The notes beneath the pieces were generated by a model. The model searched no databases. It was not told the origin of the DNA and saw nothing but the letters and a program-made list of their open reading frames with translations. Below are positions 47,169 through 56,564 of a stretch of 59,350 nucleotides of DNA, in pieces. How positions within the stretch are numbered: the first letter of the stretch is position 1; the number at the start of each line of letters is the position of its first letter. The position numbers and the translations under genes are program-made. Source of the DNA: Acidobacteriota bacterium (lineage in GTDB: Bacteria > Acidobacteriota > Holophagae > Holophagales > Holophagaceae); NCBI GenBank assembly GCA_021802985.1, contig JAJZQW010000004.1:1-59350 (forward strand), written 5' to 3'.

Positions 47169-48107
47169 GTGGTCGAGCGGGCCCTGGGCCTCCTGGCGCG
47201 TCTGCAGGCCACCCTGGAGGAGGCCTGGGTGATGGTGACCCGGGCCGTGCCGCCCCTGGGGCGCGCGGGCGCCTTCGCCGCCGAGGTGCTGAGGAAATAC
47301 CAGAAGGACGACTGCTTCAGCTACGCCGCCGGGCTCAGTTTCTGGTTGATCGTCAGCCTGGTGCCCCTGTCCACGCTGCTGTTCAAGCTGCTGGGTACCG
47401 TGCTGGGGAGCCGGGCCTACGGCTGGGCCACCCTGAACACGCTCCACAACATGATCCCCTACCTGCCCCGGGAGTTCGTGGCCGATGCGGTGGCCAACAG
47501 CCAGAAGATCGGCAGCATGGGCTTCTCCTGGATCGTGCTGCTCTTCGGCAGCTACTGGGGCATCAGCCAGCTGGACACCAGCCTGGCCCACGTCTTCGGG
47601 GTACGCATCAAGAAACACCGGCAGACCCGCAAGAACAACCTGCTGCGCCAGGTCGCGGTCCTGGTGGGTGGCATCCTCATGATGGTGCTGTTCCTGGCCC
47701 TGCTGGTGGGCGGCGCCGTGCGCAAGCACCTGCCCCTGCCGCGCACCGATTTCCTGCCGCTGCTGCCGCCGCTGCTGGTGTTGCTGGTGTCCACCATCGT
47801 GCTGCAACACCTTCCCCGGCTCCACGTGAAGTTCCGCCACGCCTTCCTGGGCGCCGGTATCTCCACGGGGCTGTGGTGGGTGGCGAAGTGGGTCTTCGGC
47901 ATCTACCTGAGGCACACCATGACCTGGGGCATCATGTACGGCTCCCTGATCGGCATCGTGGCGGGCCTGACCTTCCTCTACTACAGCAGCGCCATTTTCC
48001 TGCTTGGCGCCGAGATCACCGCCGCCTTCTATCGCCACGAAACCGGCGCCATCACCGTGCCACCGTGGGTGCGGATGAAGGCCGGAGAGCCGGGGGGGAA
48101 GCCCTAG
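47169..48107 (+). CDS. YihY/BrkB family inner-membrane protein
   Basis: 312 residues, GTG start 47169 after GGGGAG. Family blocks: KYQKDDCFSYAAGLSFWLIVSLVPLSTLLFKLLG (the helix-opening YAAxLxFxxxxSLxP motif), QKIGSMGFSWIVLLFGSYWGISQLDTSLAHVFGV, FLGAGISTGLWWVAKWVFGIYLR and MTWGIMYGSLIGIVAGLTFLYYSSAIFLLGAEI (GxxxxLxxFLxWxYxxxxxxLxGAEI-like). There are six or so membrane helices. YihY was once called RNase BN but is a membrane protein of uncertain function. Confidence 0.93.
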   Translation: MVERALGLLARLQATLEEAWVMVTRAVPPLGRAGAFAAEVLRKYQKDDCFSYAAGLSFWLIVSLVPLSTLLFKLLGTVLGSRAYGWATLNTLHNMIPYLPREFVADAVANSQKIGSMGFSWIVLLFGSYWGISQLDTSLAHVFGVRIKKHRQTRKNNLLRQVAVLVGGILMMVLFLALLVGGAVRKHLPLPRTDFLPLLPPLLVLLVSTIVLQHLPRLHVKFRHAFLGAGISTGLWWVAKWVFGIYLRHTMTWGIMYGSLIGIVAGLTFLYYSSAIFLLGAEITAAFYRHETGAITVPPWVRMKAGEPGGKP

Positions 48108-48168
48108 GCCGCTGATCGGCCAGGTCTTCCAGATGGGCCACGGATGAAGACCGAAAAAAAAGAAACAT

Positions 48169-48256
48169 CAACCACAGATGCACACCGATGAACACCGATA
48201 AAAAAGAAGAATCTTCATCTGTGTTCATCTGTGTTCATCTGTGGTCATCGGTGGTT
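48169..48256. repeat. intergenic inverted repeat R6 (CACAGATG words)
   Basis: Left arm accacagatgcacaccgatg, aacaccgat; right arm atcttcatctgtgttcatct, gtgttcatctgtggtcatcg, gtggt. Arm words ccacagatg and catctgtgg are exact complements. It lies between convergent yihY-like and sigma-54 regulator genes. A related ccacggatgaag at 48138-48149 extends the left side. Confidence 0.85.
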
Positions 48257-48272
48257 CAAATGGTTTTTCTAT

Positions 48273-48297
48273 CGAGTGAAACCGTAGGTTTCACTCG
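48273..48297. terminator. hairpin overlapping the stop of the sigma-54 regulator gene
   Basis: Perfect 11-bp stem cgagtgaaacc / ggtttcactcg with loop gta. The right arm contains the TGA stop codon (48291-48293, minus strand) of the regulator gene. Confidence 0.6.
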
Positions 48298-49847
48298 TCG
48301 TCGCGTCCGCGTTGGCTCGCCGGGATGGCGAATCCGTCGGCCTTGTATTCGTTGATCTTGTTCCGCACGGTGCGCAGGGCGATGTCGAGCTGCTCGGCGG
48401 CGTGGGTGCGGTTGCCCTTGAGGGCGCTGAGGGTGCTCAGGAGCCAGAAACGTTCCAGCTCCGGCAGGCTGAGGCCCAGGGGCAGCACCACGGCGGTGCC
48501 CAGGGGGAGGCCCACCAGTGGCGTCTGCGGATCCGCGACCACGGCGCCGATCGGGATGCTCTGGGCGGCGGCGGAAGGGAGGCCCGCGGCGGTGGCGTGG
48601 ACATCCCGGCGGGAGGTCGCGGAGGTCGCATTGGCGTCCCAGGGCGTGATCGCGGGCCGCTCCGGGGGATCCTCGGGCAGGCCTTCAAGGCTCTCGGGCG
48701 GCAGGAGCCAGTGCAGGTCCTGCTGGCTGAGCCGATGGCCCTGGCTCAGCACCACGCAGCGCTGGATGACGTTCTCCAGTTCACGGATGTTGCCGGCCCA
48801 GCTGTGGCGTGCCAGGGCCGCGAAGAAGCTGGGGGCCAGGTCCGGCACGGGGCGGTCATTCTCGCGGGCGTAGCGCTCGGCGAAGTGGGCGGCCAGCAGC
48901 TCGAGGTCCCCCGGGCGGTTGCGGAGGGGCGGCAAGTCCAGGGGGATGACGTTCAGGCGGTAGTAGAGATCCTCGCGGAAGCGTCCGGCCTTCACCTCGA
49001 CCTGGAGATCGCGGTTGGTGAGGGCGATGAGGCGCACGTCCACGGGAATGGGACGGGTGCCCCCCAGCCGGTCCACGGTGCGCTCCTGGAGGACCCGCAG
49101 CAGCTTGCCCTGGAGGCCCAGCGGCAGCTCGCCCACTTCGTCCAGCACCAGGGTGCCGCCGTCGGCCTGTTCGAAACGTCCTTGTTTCATGCTCGTGGCG
49201 CCGGTGAAGGCGCCCTTCTCGTAGCCGAAGAGTTCGGATTCCAGGAGGTTCTCGGGGATGGCGGCGCAGTTGATGGCCACGAAGGCGCCGTTCCGGCGGG
49301 GGCTCGAACCATGGATGAGCTTGGCCAGCAGTTCCTTGCCGGTGCCGCTCTCGGCCTGGATGAGGATGGTGGCGCGGCTGTCCGCGGCCCGGCGGGCCAG
49401 GGCCAGGGTCTCGCCCAGGGCCGGATCCTGGGTGAGGATCACGGGGGCGTCCGCGGGCTCCTCCACCTTGAGGCGGGTCTCGCCCTTGAGGGCCTTGTTC
49501 AGGGCGGCGGTCAGTTCTTCGGGGCTGAAGGGCTTGGACAGGAAGTCGAAGGCGCCCAGGCGCATGGCCTCGCGGGCCGCCTCCAGGCTGCCGAAGGCCG
49601 TGATGAGCAGCACGGGCAGGGCCGGATCCACGGCCTTGAGGCGGGCCGTGAGCTGCAGGCCGTCGATGCCGGGCATGCGCAGATCGGTCACCACGGCGTC
49701 GTAGGCGCCGGGGCGGACCATCCGCAGGGCCTCCTCGCCATTGCGGGCCTGCTCGGCGAAGAACCCGGACCGTTTCAGGCTCATGGCCATGCCATCCCGC
49801 ATCCCGGGATCGTCGTCAACCACCAGTACCCGAAGGGGAGTCGCCAT
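48291..49847 (-). CDS. NtrC-family sigma-54-dependent response regulator
   Basis: 518 residues from ATG 49847 (MATPLRV); a start 7 codons earlier is possible. Receiver domain: [13 protein letters not shown], phosphoacceptor in [21 protein letters not shown]+ domain: Walker [17 protein letters not shown], sigma-54 contact loop [26 protein letters not shown], Walker [32 protein letters not shown]. The C-terminal Fis-type HTH ([29 protein letters not shown]) resembles FlgR/AtoC-type regulators. It is unusual for an Ala/Pro-rich linker of about 85 residues to lie before the HTH. No kinase is adjacent. Confidence 0.94.
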   Translation of the reverse strand: MATPLRVLVVDDDPGMRDGMAMSLKRSGFFAEQARNGEEALRMVRPGAYDAVVTDLRMPGIDGLQLTARLKAVDPALPVLLITAFGSLEAAREAMRLGAFDFLSKPFSPEELTAALNKALKGETRLKVEEPADAPVILTQDPALGETLALARRAADSRATILIQAESGTGKELLAKLIHGSSPRRNGAFVAINCAAIPENLLESELFGYEKGAFTGATSMKQGRFEQADGGTLVLDEVGELPLGLQGKLLRVLQERTVDRLGGTRPIPVDVRLIALTNRDLQVEVKAGRFREDLYYRLNVIPLDLPPLRNRPGDLELLAAHFAERYARENDRPVPDLAPSFFAALARHSWAGNIRELENVIQRCVVLSQGHRLSQQDLHWLLPPESLEGLPEDPPERPAITPWDANATSATSRRDVHATAAGLPSAAAQSIPIGAVVADPQTPLVGLPLGTAVVLPLGLSLPELERFWLLSTLSALKGNRTHAAEQLDIALRTVRNKINEYKADGFAIPASQRGRDDE

Positions 49848-49933
49848 AGCCAAGTCCGGACCCATCATCCACGGCCAGATTGGCCGCTGGAGACGTTATC
49901 GGGACCCGCCGACTCAACTGGAGTTTTGGCGGA

Positions 49934-50626
49934 TCAGGCCCGGGGCTTCCGCCGGCGCAGGCGGGCGGGTTCTTCCCCGGTGGCCGCTTCGCCGCGCACG
50001 GGATCGCCGTGGCGGCGGATGAGCAGGTAGAGCTGGGGCCGGCTCACCCCCAGGCGGACCGCGGCCTCGGAGCGGTTGCCGTAGGCCCGCCGCAGGGCCC
50101 GGTGGAGGAGGAACCGTTCCAGCTCGTGCAGGTTGGTGGCCAGATCCTCGGCCTCGAAGCGGGGCGGGCCGAGGGCGCCGGGTTCCGGGAGCTGGCCCAG
50201 CAGCTTCCAGCGCAGCAGGCGGTTGCGCAGCTCCCGCAGGTTGCCCGGGCAGGGCAGGCCCCCCAGGGCCGGGGGCAACGGGCCCTCGATGCCCTCCTCC
50301 CCGGCCAGGGCCGCCAGCAGGTCCGGAATGCAGGCCGGTTCCTCGTCCAGTGAAGGCAGGCGCAGTTCCAGGCAGGGCAGGCCGACCGGCGGGGCCTCCC
50401 GGACGGCCACCACGCCGCCGGGATGGCCCGCGAGCCAGGCCGCGCCTTCCGCGCCAGCGGCGGCCTCGATCCACGCCACGCCGCGCCGCGCGGCCAGCTC
50501 CACGGCCAGGGACGAGACCCCCGATCCAACGGGGCCGTGGATCCACAGGGCCTCCGGCCGGGCCAGCAGCTCATCCAGGTGTGCGCCCCAGCGGGCGAAG
50601 CCCGGGAGGAGGGTGGGGGGGATCAC
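49934..50626 (-). CDS. stripped-down sigma-54-activator-like protein with Fis-type HTH
   Basis: 230 residues, GTG start. N-terminal ALWIHGPVGSGVSSLAVELAA is a P-loop-like motif (GPVGSGVSS, without the standard GKT). CPGNLRELRNRLLRWKL matches the R-helix of sigma-54 activators (GNxRELxN). The end RRAYGNRSEAAVRLGVSRPQLYLLIRRHG is a Fis-type HTH. No [13 protein letters not shown] loop and no Walker B DE are found. It looks like a compact DNA-binding relative that has lost the sigma-54 contact parts. Its start is 4 bp after the hemolysin III stop, so they are probably one operon. Confidence 0.75.
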   Translation of the reverse strand: MIPPTLLPGFARWGAHLDELLARPEALWIHGPVGSGVSSLAVELAARRGVAWIEAAAGAEGAAWLAGHPGGVVAVREAPPVGLPCLELRLPSLDEEPACIPDLLAALAGEEGIEGPLPPALGGLPCPGNLRELRNRLLRWKLLGQLPEPGALGPPRFEAEDLATNLHELERFLLHRALRRAYGNRSEAAVRLGVSRPQLYLLIRRHGDPVRGEAATGEEPARLRRRKPRA

Positions 50627-50630
50627 GGCC

Positions 50631-51404
50631 TCAGCCTTTCCCCGGGATCACGTGGAACAGCACCGCGAACACATGGCAGGCGCTGCCGGCCACCACGAAG
50701 AGGTGCCACAGGGCGTGATGGAAGCGCAGCCGTTCCAGGCTGTAGACAACGGCGCCGAGGCTGTAGAAGAGGCCGCCTCCGAAGAGCCAGTAGAGGCCGT
50801 GAGAGGACAGGGACCGGCCCAGGGATCCGGCGAAGAAGACGATGATCCAGCCCATGAGCAGGTAGATGACCGTGGAGATCCAGCCCATGCGCTTCACGAA
50901 GGCGGGATCCAGGCCCTGGTCCCCCGGCAGGGCGTGCAGGTGGTCCACCGGCGGGGGCCGGAGGACCACCCGGGCGACGCGCGCGTAGTAGATGCCCTTG
51001 AGGGTGATGCCGAGAGCCGCGATTCCCCACACGAGCCCAAAGAGGATCCAGCCTTGCCACAGATTCCTGCGACCTAGGGCGGAGAGGCAGAAGGGCGTGT
51101 AGGTGCCCGCGATGAGCAGGAAGATGGCCGAGTGGTCGAAGACCTTGAAGACCAGTTTCACCCGGGGGCCGCGGAAGGCGTGGTACAGCGTGGACATGAG
51201 GTAGAGCAGGATCAGCGTGGACCCGAAGATGGCCGTGCCCACCACGTCCCGCGCCGTGCCATGCAGGGCCGCCTCCACCACCATGACCACCAGCGCCGCG
51301 ATGGCCAGCGCCGCGCCCAGGCCGTGGGTCAGGCTGTTGGCCAGTTCCTCGCCGCGCGACTGGGAGGTCGATCCGGGGAGGGCATGGGCGGCAATCCTGG
51401 ACAT
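50631..51404 (-). CDS. hemolysin III family (PAQR) membrane protein
   Basis: 257 residues from ATG 51404. Seven membrane helices and HlyIII motifs: EELANSLTHGLGAALAIAALVVMV (ExxNxxTHxxG), STLYHAFRGPRVKLVFKVFDHSAIFLLIAGTYTPF (SxxYH and DHxxIFLLIAGTYTP), and RFHHALWHLFVVAGSACHVFAVLF (HxxWHxFVxxxxxxH). The conserved Ser, Asp and His ligands of the PAQR zinc site are all there. Membrane-stress or lipid-remodelling roles are suspected for the bacterial family. Confidence 0.94.
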   Translation of the reverse strand: MSRIAAHALPGSTSQSRGEELANSLTHGLGAALAIAALVVMVVEAALHGTARDVVGTAIFGSTLILLYLMSTLYHAFRGPRVKLVFKVFDHSAIFLLIAGTYTPFCLSALGRRNLWQGWILFGLVWGIAALGITLKGIYYARVARVVLRPPPVDHLHALPGDQGLDPAFVKRMGWISTVIYLLMGWIIVFFAGSLGRSLSSHGLYWLFGGGLFYSLGAVVYSLERLRFHHALWHLFVVAGSACHVFAVLFHVIPGKG

Positions 51405-51453
51405 GCCTACGAGGATGCCAGAGTCCGGCTCGGCGGGGAGACCCATCGGAAGA

Positions 51454-51566
51454 AGCTGGTCACGGAAGGCGCGGAAGAAGCCCGGAAGACACGGAAGGGA
51501 ACCCGGAGGCAGGACTCCCTCCCTTTTGTGTTTTCCGTGGCATTCCGTGCCTTCCGTGACCAGCAG
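51454..51566. repeat. intergenic inverted repeat R7 (CACGGAAG family)
   Basis: Left arm agctggtcacggaaggcgcg, gaagaagcccggaagacacg; right arm tgtgttttccgtggcattcc, gtgccttccgtgaccagc. Terminal words ctggtcacggaagg and ccttccgtgaccag are exact complements. It fills the gap between the hemolysin III start and the sbcC stop, both on the minus strand. Confidence 0.85.
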
Positions 51567-51601
51567 GCGCCTGGGCCTGCTCGATTTCCGGGGTGGGACG
51601 G

Positions 51602-54600
51602 CTACTCCACCCGGAACCGGGCGCGGCTGCCGCCGGGGCCAGGAATGACCTCGAGGCGGGCCGGGATGCGGGCCTTGATCTCCTCCAGGTGGCTGATGAG
51701 GCCCACCAGGCGGCCACCCTGCTTGAGGTCCTCCAGGGTGCGCAGGGCCAGGTCCAGGGCCTCGGGATCGAGGCTGCCGAAGCCCTCGTCGATGAAGACC
51801 GTGTCCAGCCGGATGCCGCCGGCATGGCGCTGCACCACGTCGGAGAGGCCCAGGGCCAGGGCCAGGCTGGCCTGGAAGCCCTCGCCGCCCGAGAGGGTGC
51901 TCACGGCCCGGGCACGGCCCGTGTGGGTGTCCGTGATCTCCAGCTGCAGCCCGCCCGCCTTGCGCAGGTCGCCGCCCCCGACGGCGCGGCGCAGGGCGTA
52001 GCGCTGCTTGCTCATCCGCCGCAGGCGCTCGGAGGCCGAGACCAGCACTTCGTCGAGGAGGGCGCCCTGGACGTACCGCTCGAAGGAGATGCGGTCCCCC
52101 TCCTCGCCCCTGGCGACGCGCGCCAGCCCCGCCACCAGCCGGTAGCGGCGGTCCTGGTCGTCGCGGGCCTGTACCAGGCGCGTGAGATCCGCTTCCAGGC
52201 GCTGCAGAACGGCCTCCTCGGACTGGGCGTGGCCCAGGGCCTCTCCTGTGGCCGCGTAGTGGGCCTGGGCTGCCGCCTGGGCGGTTTCCAGCCCCGTCAG
52301 ATCCGGGGCAGCCAGCCCCTCCGCCTGAGTTTCGGCCCGGGCGGCCCGATCCGTGGCCACGGCCAGGGCGGTGTCGTAGGTCTCGAGTTCCGTGGCGAGG
52401 GTGACGATTTCCTCAGGGCTCCGGCGGGCCAGAGCGTGGTCTTCCCGGCCATGGAAACCAGCCTGAGTCAGGGCCGCTTCAAATTCTGCGTCGCAGCGTT
52501 CCGCCTCCTCCCGTCCCCGGGCCACCTGTTCGCGGAGGCCCTCCAGCCGGACCCGCGCCGCCTGGCGAGCATCCCAGGCCTCGTACCGCGCCTCCCGGGC
52601 CGAGGCCAGGGCCGCCTCCGAATCGACCAGTTCCCGTTCCGCCTGCTCCAGCCGCGTGGAGAGGGCGCCGGGGACCCGCAGTTCCGCCAGGAGCCCTTCC
52701 TCCAGCAGCTGGAGCCGGGCCCTGGCCGTGGTCTCGCGCGCCTGGACCGCGGTGAGTGCCGTTCGGACCTCCTCCACCCGGCGTTCGGCCTGTTCGCGAT
52801 CCTGCTCGGCCTGAGCCAGCTTGGCCTCCAGTTCCGGAAGCCGGGCGGTGGCCGTGCGACTGCGCTCCAGATCGCGGCGGTGGCGCTCCTCGATCTCCGC
52901 GAGGGTCTCGGGGGTGGACTGGGCATGCTCGCCGAGGGCCTCCATCAGCGCGTCCCGCCGGGCCCGCACCGCCTCCAGGGTCCCGAGCCGGGCCCGCAGG
53001 GCCTCCTGGGTTCGGGCCAGGGCGGCGCCGTCGGCCTCCTCCTGGTCCTGGGCGACGCGGAGGTCCACCTCTTCCGGCGGATGGGCCGCGGTCCGGGCGG
53101 GGCGGGGGTGCTCGGGGCTCCCGCAGACGGGGCAGGGCTGGCCGTCTGCCAGGGCCTCGGCCAGCCGGGCAGCATGGGTCTCCAGGCGCCGCTCCAGCAG
53201 GGAGCGGAACCGTTCCCGGGAGGCGAAGGCCGCGGCCTGGGCCGCATCCCGGGCCCCCAGGGCGGCGTCGTGGGCGGCCTGGGCGCGGTCGGCCTCCGCG
53301 AGGTGGCGCTCCAGTTCCAGCCGCTGGCCCCGCACCTTCTTGATGAGGTAGAGCAACCCCTCGCGGCCCAGGGCCTGGGCGGCCTCGGCGCGGAGTTCCT
53401 GCTGAGTGGCCTGGTGGCCGGCCAGGTCGCGCTGGGCCCGGTCCAGCCCCCGGCGCAGCTCACCGGCCCGGTCTTCCAGTCCGCCGCGTTCCTGGGCCGC
53501 GGCGCGGGCCTCGGTCCGGGCCTCCTCCATGGCCTGGAGCCGGGGCTGCAGGTCCTTCAGTCGGGCGATGGCGCCACGCAACTCCTCCCGCCGGATCTCG
53601 TGGCCCATGGCCTCCTTCAGGGCCTCCTCGGCCAGGGCGAGGGCCGTCTCGCTGGCCTGGGTATCGCGGGCGAGGCGGCCTTCCTCTGCTTCCAGAGCCT
53701 CGAGCCGGCGCCGCGCCTCCTCGAGGCGGCGGGCCTCGGCCTGTACGGTGCCGGCGCGGCGGGCGCGGTCCAGTTCGGTACGCCGGGACGCCATCCGGCG
53801 CGAGGCCGCCCGGAGGCCCTCCAGCTCGATCCGAAGGGTCTCACGCGCAGCCAGCCGGTCGGCCGCCTGGCGTCCTGCCTGCAGGGCCGAATCGGAAACC
53901 CGCAGGGCTTCCAGGGCCGCGGCCTGCTCTGACCGGAGGCTTCCGGCCCGGGCCTCGGCCGCCTGGATGCGCCCAGGCAGTTCCTCCACCGACTCCGCGC
54001 CAGCCTGTGACAGCAATTGTCGAATCTCACCAAGGGTGGCCCGGGCGGACTCCTTCAGGAGCCGCTCGTCCTCGGCCAGGGTCTCGGCGATGCGGGCGTA
54101 GCGGCCGGTCTGGAACAGGGTCTGGAGGATGGCCTGCCGTTCGGTGGAACTGGAGAGCATGAACTCCTGGAAGCGCCCCTGGGGCAGGAGCACCACCTGC
54201 CGGAACTGGGAGGCCTGGAACCCCATGAGCTGGGCCACCTTCGCGTCCACCGCCGAGGGCTTGTCCGGGGTGAGGGGCACGGCCTCGCCGCCCTTCAGCT
54301 CCCAGAGGCGGGCCGAGTGGGCCTGCTTCCTGAAGGTGGCCGCCTCGGACTTCGGGTTCCGTTTGGTCGGGGCCTTGGGGACCGCCTGTTCCGGGGATCG
54401 CTCGACGCGATAGGTGTGGTCCCCGAGCGCGAAGTCGAAGACCACGCGGGTGGACGTCTCGGGCGTCGCGAAGTGGCTGCGCAGGTCCTTGGCCTCCCGC
54501 AGCCCGCCGCTGGTCACGCCGTAGAGCGCGTAGCTGATGCCGTCGAGGATGCTGGTCTTGCCGGCGCCGGTGGGGCCGTGGATGAGGAAGAAGTCCTGCC

Positions 54601-54679
54601 CCTTCAGATCGGCGAAATCCAGTTCCTGCCGCCCCGCGTAGGGACCAAAGGCCTCCAGGACGAGGACGAGGGGCTTCAT
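51602..54679 (-). CDS. sbcC: exonuclease subunit SbcC
   Basis: 1025 residues. SMC-like ATPase: N-terminal LVLEAFGPYAGRQELDFADL and Walker A FLIHGPTGAGKTSILDGISYALYG, long heptad coiled-coil arms, zinc-hook motif QPCPVCGSPEHP near the middle (about residue 510), and C-terminal signature STLSGGEGFQASLALALGLSDVVQ with Walker B IRLDTVFIDEGFGSLD. SbcCD cuts hairpins and processes DNA ends. The start overlaps the sbcD stop (ATGA, 54676-54679), so the two are translationally coupled. Confidence 0.97.
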   Translation of the reverse strand: MKPLVLVLEAFGPYAGRQELDFADLKGQDFFLIHGPTGAGKTSILDGISYALYGVTSGGLREAKDLRSHFATPETSTRVVFDFALGDHTYRVERSPEQAVPKAPTKRNPKSEAATFRKQAHSARLWELKGGEAVPLTPDKPSAVDAKVAQLMGFQASQFRQVVLLPQGRFQEFMLSSSTERQAILQTLFQTGRYARIAETLAEDERLLKESARATLGEIRQLLSQAGAESVEELPGRIQAAEARAGSLRSEQAAALEALRVSDSALQAGRQAADRLAARETLRIELEGLRAASRRMASRRTELDRARRAGTVQAEARRLEEARRRLEALEAEEGRLARDTQASETALALAEEALKEAMGHEIRREELRGAIARLKDLQPRLQAMEEARTEARAAAQERGGLEDRAGELRRGLDRAQRDLAGHQATQQELRAEAAQALGREGLLYLIKKVRGQRLELERHLAEADRAQAAHDAALGARDAAQAAAFASRERFRSLLERRLETHAARLAEALADGQPCPVCGSPEHPRPARTAAHPPEEVDLRVAQDQEEADGAALARTQEALRARLGTLEAVRARRDALMEALGEHAQSTPETLAEIEERHRRDLERSRTATARLPELEAKLAQAEQDREQAERRVEEVRTALTAVQARETTARARLQLLEEGLLAELRVPGALSTRLEQAERELVDSEAALASAREARYEAWDARQAARVRLEGLREQVARGREEAERCDAEFEAALTQAGFHGREDHALARRSPEEIVTLATELETYDTALAVATDRAARAETQAEGLAAPDLTGLETAQAAAQAHYAATGEALGHAQSEEAVLQRLEADLTRLVQARDDQDRRYRLVAGLARVARGEEGDRISFERYVQGALLDEVLVSASERLRRMSKQRYALRRAVGGGDLRKAGGLQLEITDTHTGRARAVSTLSGGEGFQASLALALGLSDVVQRHAGGIRLDTVFIDEGFGSLDPEALDLALRTLEDLKQGGRLVGLISHLEEIKARIPARLEVIPGPGGSRARFRVE

Positions 54680-55812
54680 GCCGGCTCCTGCGCATCGAGG
54701 GCGCGGGCCGCGGCATCCTGGAAGAGCGCCCGTTCCTCTGCGTTGAGCTCCTGGCCCGTGCTGTGCCGGAAGAAGGCCTCGAAGAGCCGCTCGGGATCCA
54801 GCTCACGGGGATCGGGCCCCAGGAGCTCCAGACCCTCCTCGCTAGGCGCGTCGGCGGGTGCGGGCTGGATGCCGAGGATGTTCGGGTAGACCTGGCGGAG
54901 GCGGGCCATGGCGTCGAGCACGGGGCCGTCATCCACCAGTTCCAGGAAGAGGTAGTCCTCCCGGTTCCCGGCGGCACCCTGCATCAGGTCCTCGAAGCGG
55001 CCCCGGAGCCGACGGAGGTCCCGGCGGGGGCTGAAGGGCAGGGGCTCGGTGCGGACGGGGCCTCGGGGTGGCAGCTCCACCAGCGTGGCCGCCTTCACGT
55101 GGGCGGCCTCGGAGGCGCTGTACTTCAGCAGGCTCCCGGAGTAGCGCACCTGCGGCCGGCCCGCCTCCTGGGGCCGATGGAGGTGCCCCAGGGCGGCGTA
55201 GTCGCAGGCATCGAAGAGACGTGCATCCACTTCGCCCGCACCGCCCACGCCGAGGCCCAATTCGGACTCGGACACGAGGCTGCCGGTGACGAAGGCGTGC
55301 GCCACGGCCACGAACCGGTGGCCTTCCGGGTGCCGGGCCTTGGCCCGCGCCAGCTGGGCCGCCAGGGCGTCCTGGTGCGTCCGGATGGTGGGATCCGCGA
55401 AGGCCTGCCGGGCCAGGGCCGGATCGGCGTAGGGCAGGAGATGGAAGGCGGCGCCGTCGATCACCACGGGATCGGCCTCGGGCGCGAGGGGGCCGGCCAC
55501 ATGCAGGCCCTGGGACTGCAGGAAGCCGGCGGCGAACCCCAGGCGCTCGGGGCTGTCGTGGTTCCCGGCGATGAGCAGCACGGGCACGCCCAGCCCGCGC
55601 ACCACGCGGTTCAGGATCTCGTCGAGGAGGGCCACCGCTTCCTTGGGTGGCACGGCGCGGTCGTAGATGTCCCCGGCAATGACCAGGGCCTGGGCCCTGG
55701 TGTCCTTCAGCATGGTCACCACCTGGTCCAGGGCATGGGCCTGGTCCTCCAGGAGGTCGGCATTGCAGAGGGTCTTGCCCAGGTGCCAGTCGGAGGTATG
55801 GAGGAATCGCAT
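54676..55812 (-). CDS. sbcD: exonuclease subunit SbcD
   Basis: 378 residues from ATG 55812. Metallophosphoesterase with the standard metal-ligand motifs: MRFLHTSDWHLGKTLCNADLLED (DxH), QALVIAGDIYDRAVPPKEAV (GDxxD), LLIAGNHDSPERLGFAAGFL (GNHD), VAVAHAFVTGS (H) and CDYAALGHLHRPQEAG (GHxH). The C-terminal capping domain ends in QDAAARALDAQ. It is the nuclease partner of SbcC. Confidence 0.97.
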   Translation of the reverse strand: MRFLHTSDWHLGKTLCNADLLEDQAHALDQVVTMLKDTRAQALVIAGDIYDRAVPPKEAVALLDEILNRVVRGLGVPVLLIAGNHDSPERLGFAAGFLQSQGLHVAGPLAPEADPVVIDGAAFHLLPYADPALARQAFADPTIRTHQDALAAQLARAKARHPEGHRFVAVAHAFVTGSLVSESELGLGVGGAGEVDARLFDACDYAALGHLHRPQEAGRPQVRYSGSLLKYSASEAAHVKAATLVELPPRGPVRTEPLPFSPRRDLRRLRGRFEDLMQGAAGNREDYLFLELVDDGPVLDAMARLRQVYPNILGIQPAPADAPSEEGLELLGPDPRELDPERLFEAFFRHSTGQELNAEERALFQDAAARALDAQEPA

Positions 55813-55963
55813 GGGACATCCAGTGTGGCGCCAACGGATCCAGGGGACCATGGCGGAGGCCACCCGGGCTTGGTTCTCAAGTGGAATGGTGCGGCGGACC
55901 GATACTGTATGGGAACGGGGTGCGACCTCGTGCGCTCCCTTTGTTCCCAGATTCCAGGACACC

Positions 55964-56464
55964 ATGTTCAGTCACAGCCAGACCAAGGGAAAATCGCGGT
56001 TCCAGGGATCCCAGGACCTTCGCACGGTGCTGGGGGAGGGGACGCGGTGGCAGGGCGACGTCCAGGCCGGTCCCGAGGGCCTTCGGATCGAAGGCACCCT
56101 GGAGGGGGGCATCCAGTGCCAGGGCGATGTGGTGGTGGCGGCCACCGGCTTCGTCAAGGGCACCATCCAGGCCCGGCGGCTGAGCGTCATGGGGCAGGTC
56201 GAAGGGGTCCTCAAGGTGGAGACCTGCCTGGAGATCCTGGGTTCTGGCCGGGTCGAGGGCGAAGTGGAACTGGGCACGCTGGTGGTGGATGAAGGCGGGA
56301 TTCTTCAGGGAACCTGTATCCACCGCTCGGCCGCCGAGGTGGAGAAGACGAGCGGTCCCATCGCGCAGCGTCGGGACGAGCGGTTCCCCGACCGGGGCCT
56401 GCCGGTTCCGGGGGGGACGGATCCGGTTCCCCCTTCGCGAAGTTTCGACAAGGGCCGGTTCTGA
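55964..56464 (+). CDS. bactofilin family cytoskeletal protein
   Basis: 166 residues from ATG 55964. The DUF583 right-handed beta-helix core (about 25-120) is rich in short repeats: RTVLGEGTRWQGDVQAGPEGLRIEGTLEGGIQCQGDVVVAATGFVKGTIQARRLSVMGQVEGVLKVETCLEILGSGRVEGEVELGTL. Both termini are unstructured, as in other bactofilins. The C-terminal tail of about 45 residues (VEKTSGPIAQRRDERFPDRG onward) is proline- and charge-rich. It is divergent from sbcD and convergent with the pentapeptide gene. Bactofilins form nucleotide-independent filaments. Confidence 0.9.
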   Translation: MFSHSQTKGKSRFQGSQDLRTVLGEGTRWQGDVQAGPEGLRIEGTLEGGIQCQGDVVVAATGFVKGTIQARRLSVMGQVEGVLKVETCLEILGSGRVEGEVELGTLVVDEGGILQGTCIHRSAAEVEKTSGPIAQRRDERFPDRGLPVPGGTDPVPPSRSFDKGRF

Positions 56465-56523
56465 ACAGGACCTTCAGATCCATCAGCCTCCGGCCGTGAA
56501 AACCCGCCATGGGATTTCAGTCG

Positions 56524-56544
56524 GTCCCAGGGTGGATCCCTGGG
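56524..56544. terminator. hairpin between bactofilin and pentapeptide-repeat genes
   Basis: Stem tcccaggg / tccctggga with loop tgga between the convergent genes; no long T-tract. Other content of 56465-56564: nothing recognised. Confidence 0.4.
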
Positions 56545-56564
56545 ATTGAACGGCGGACCTGCTC

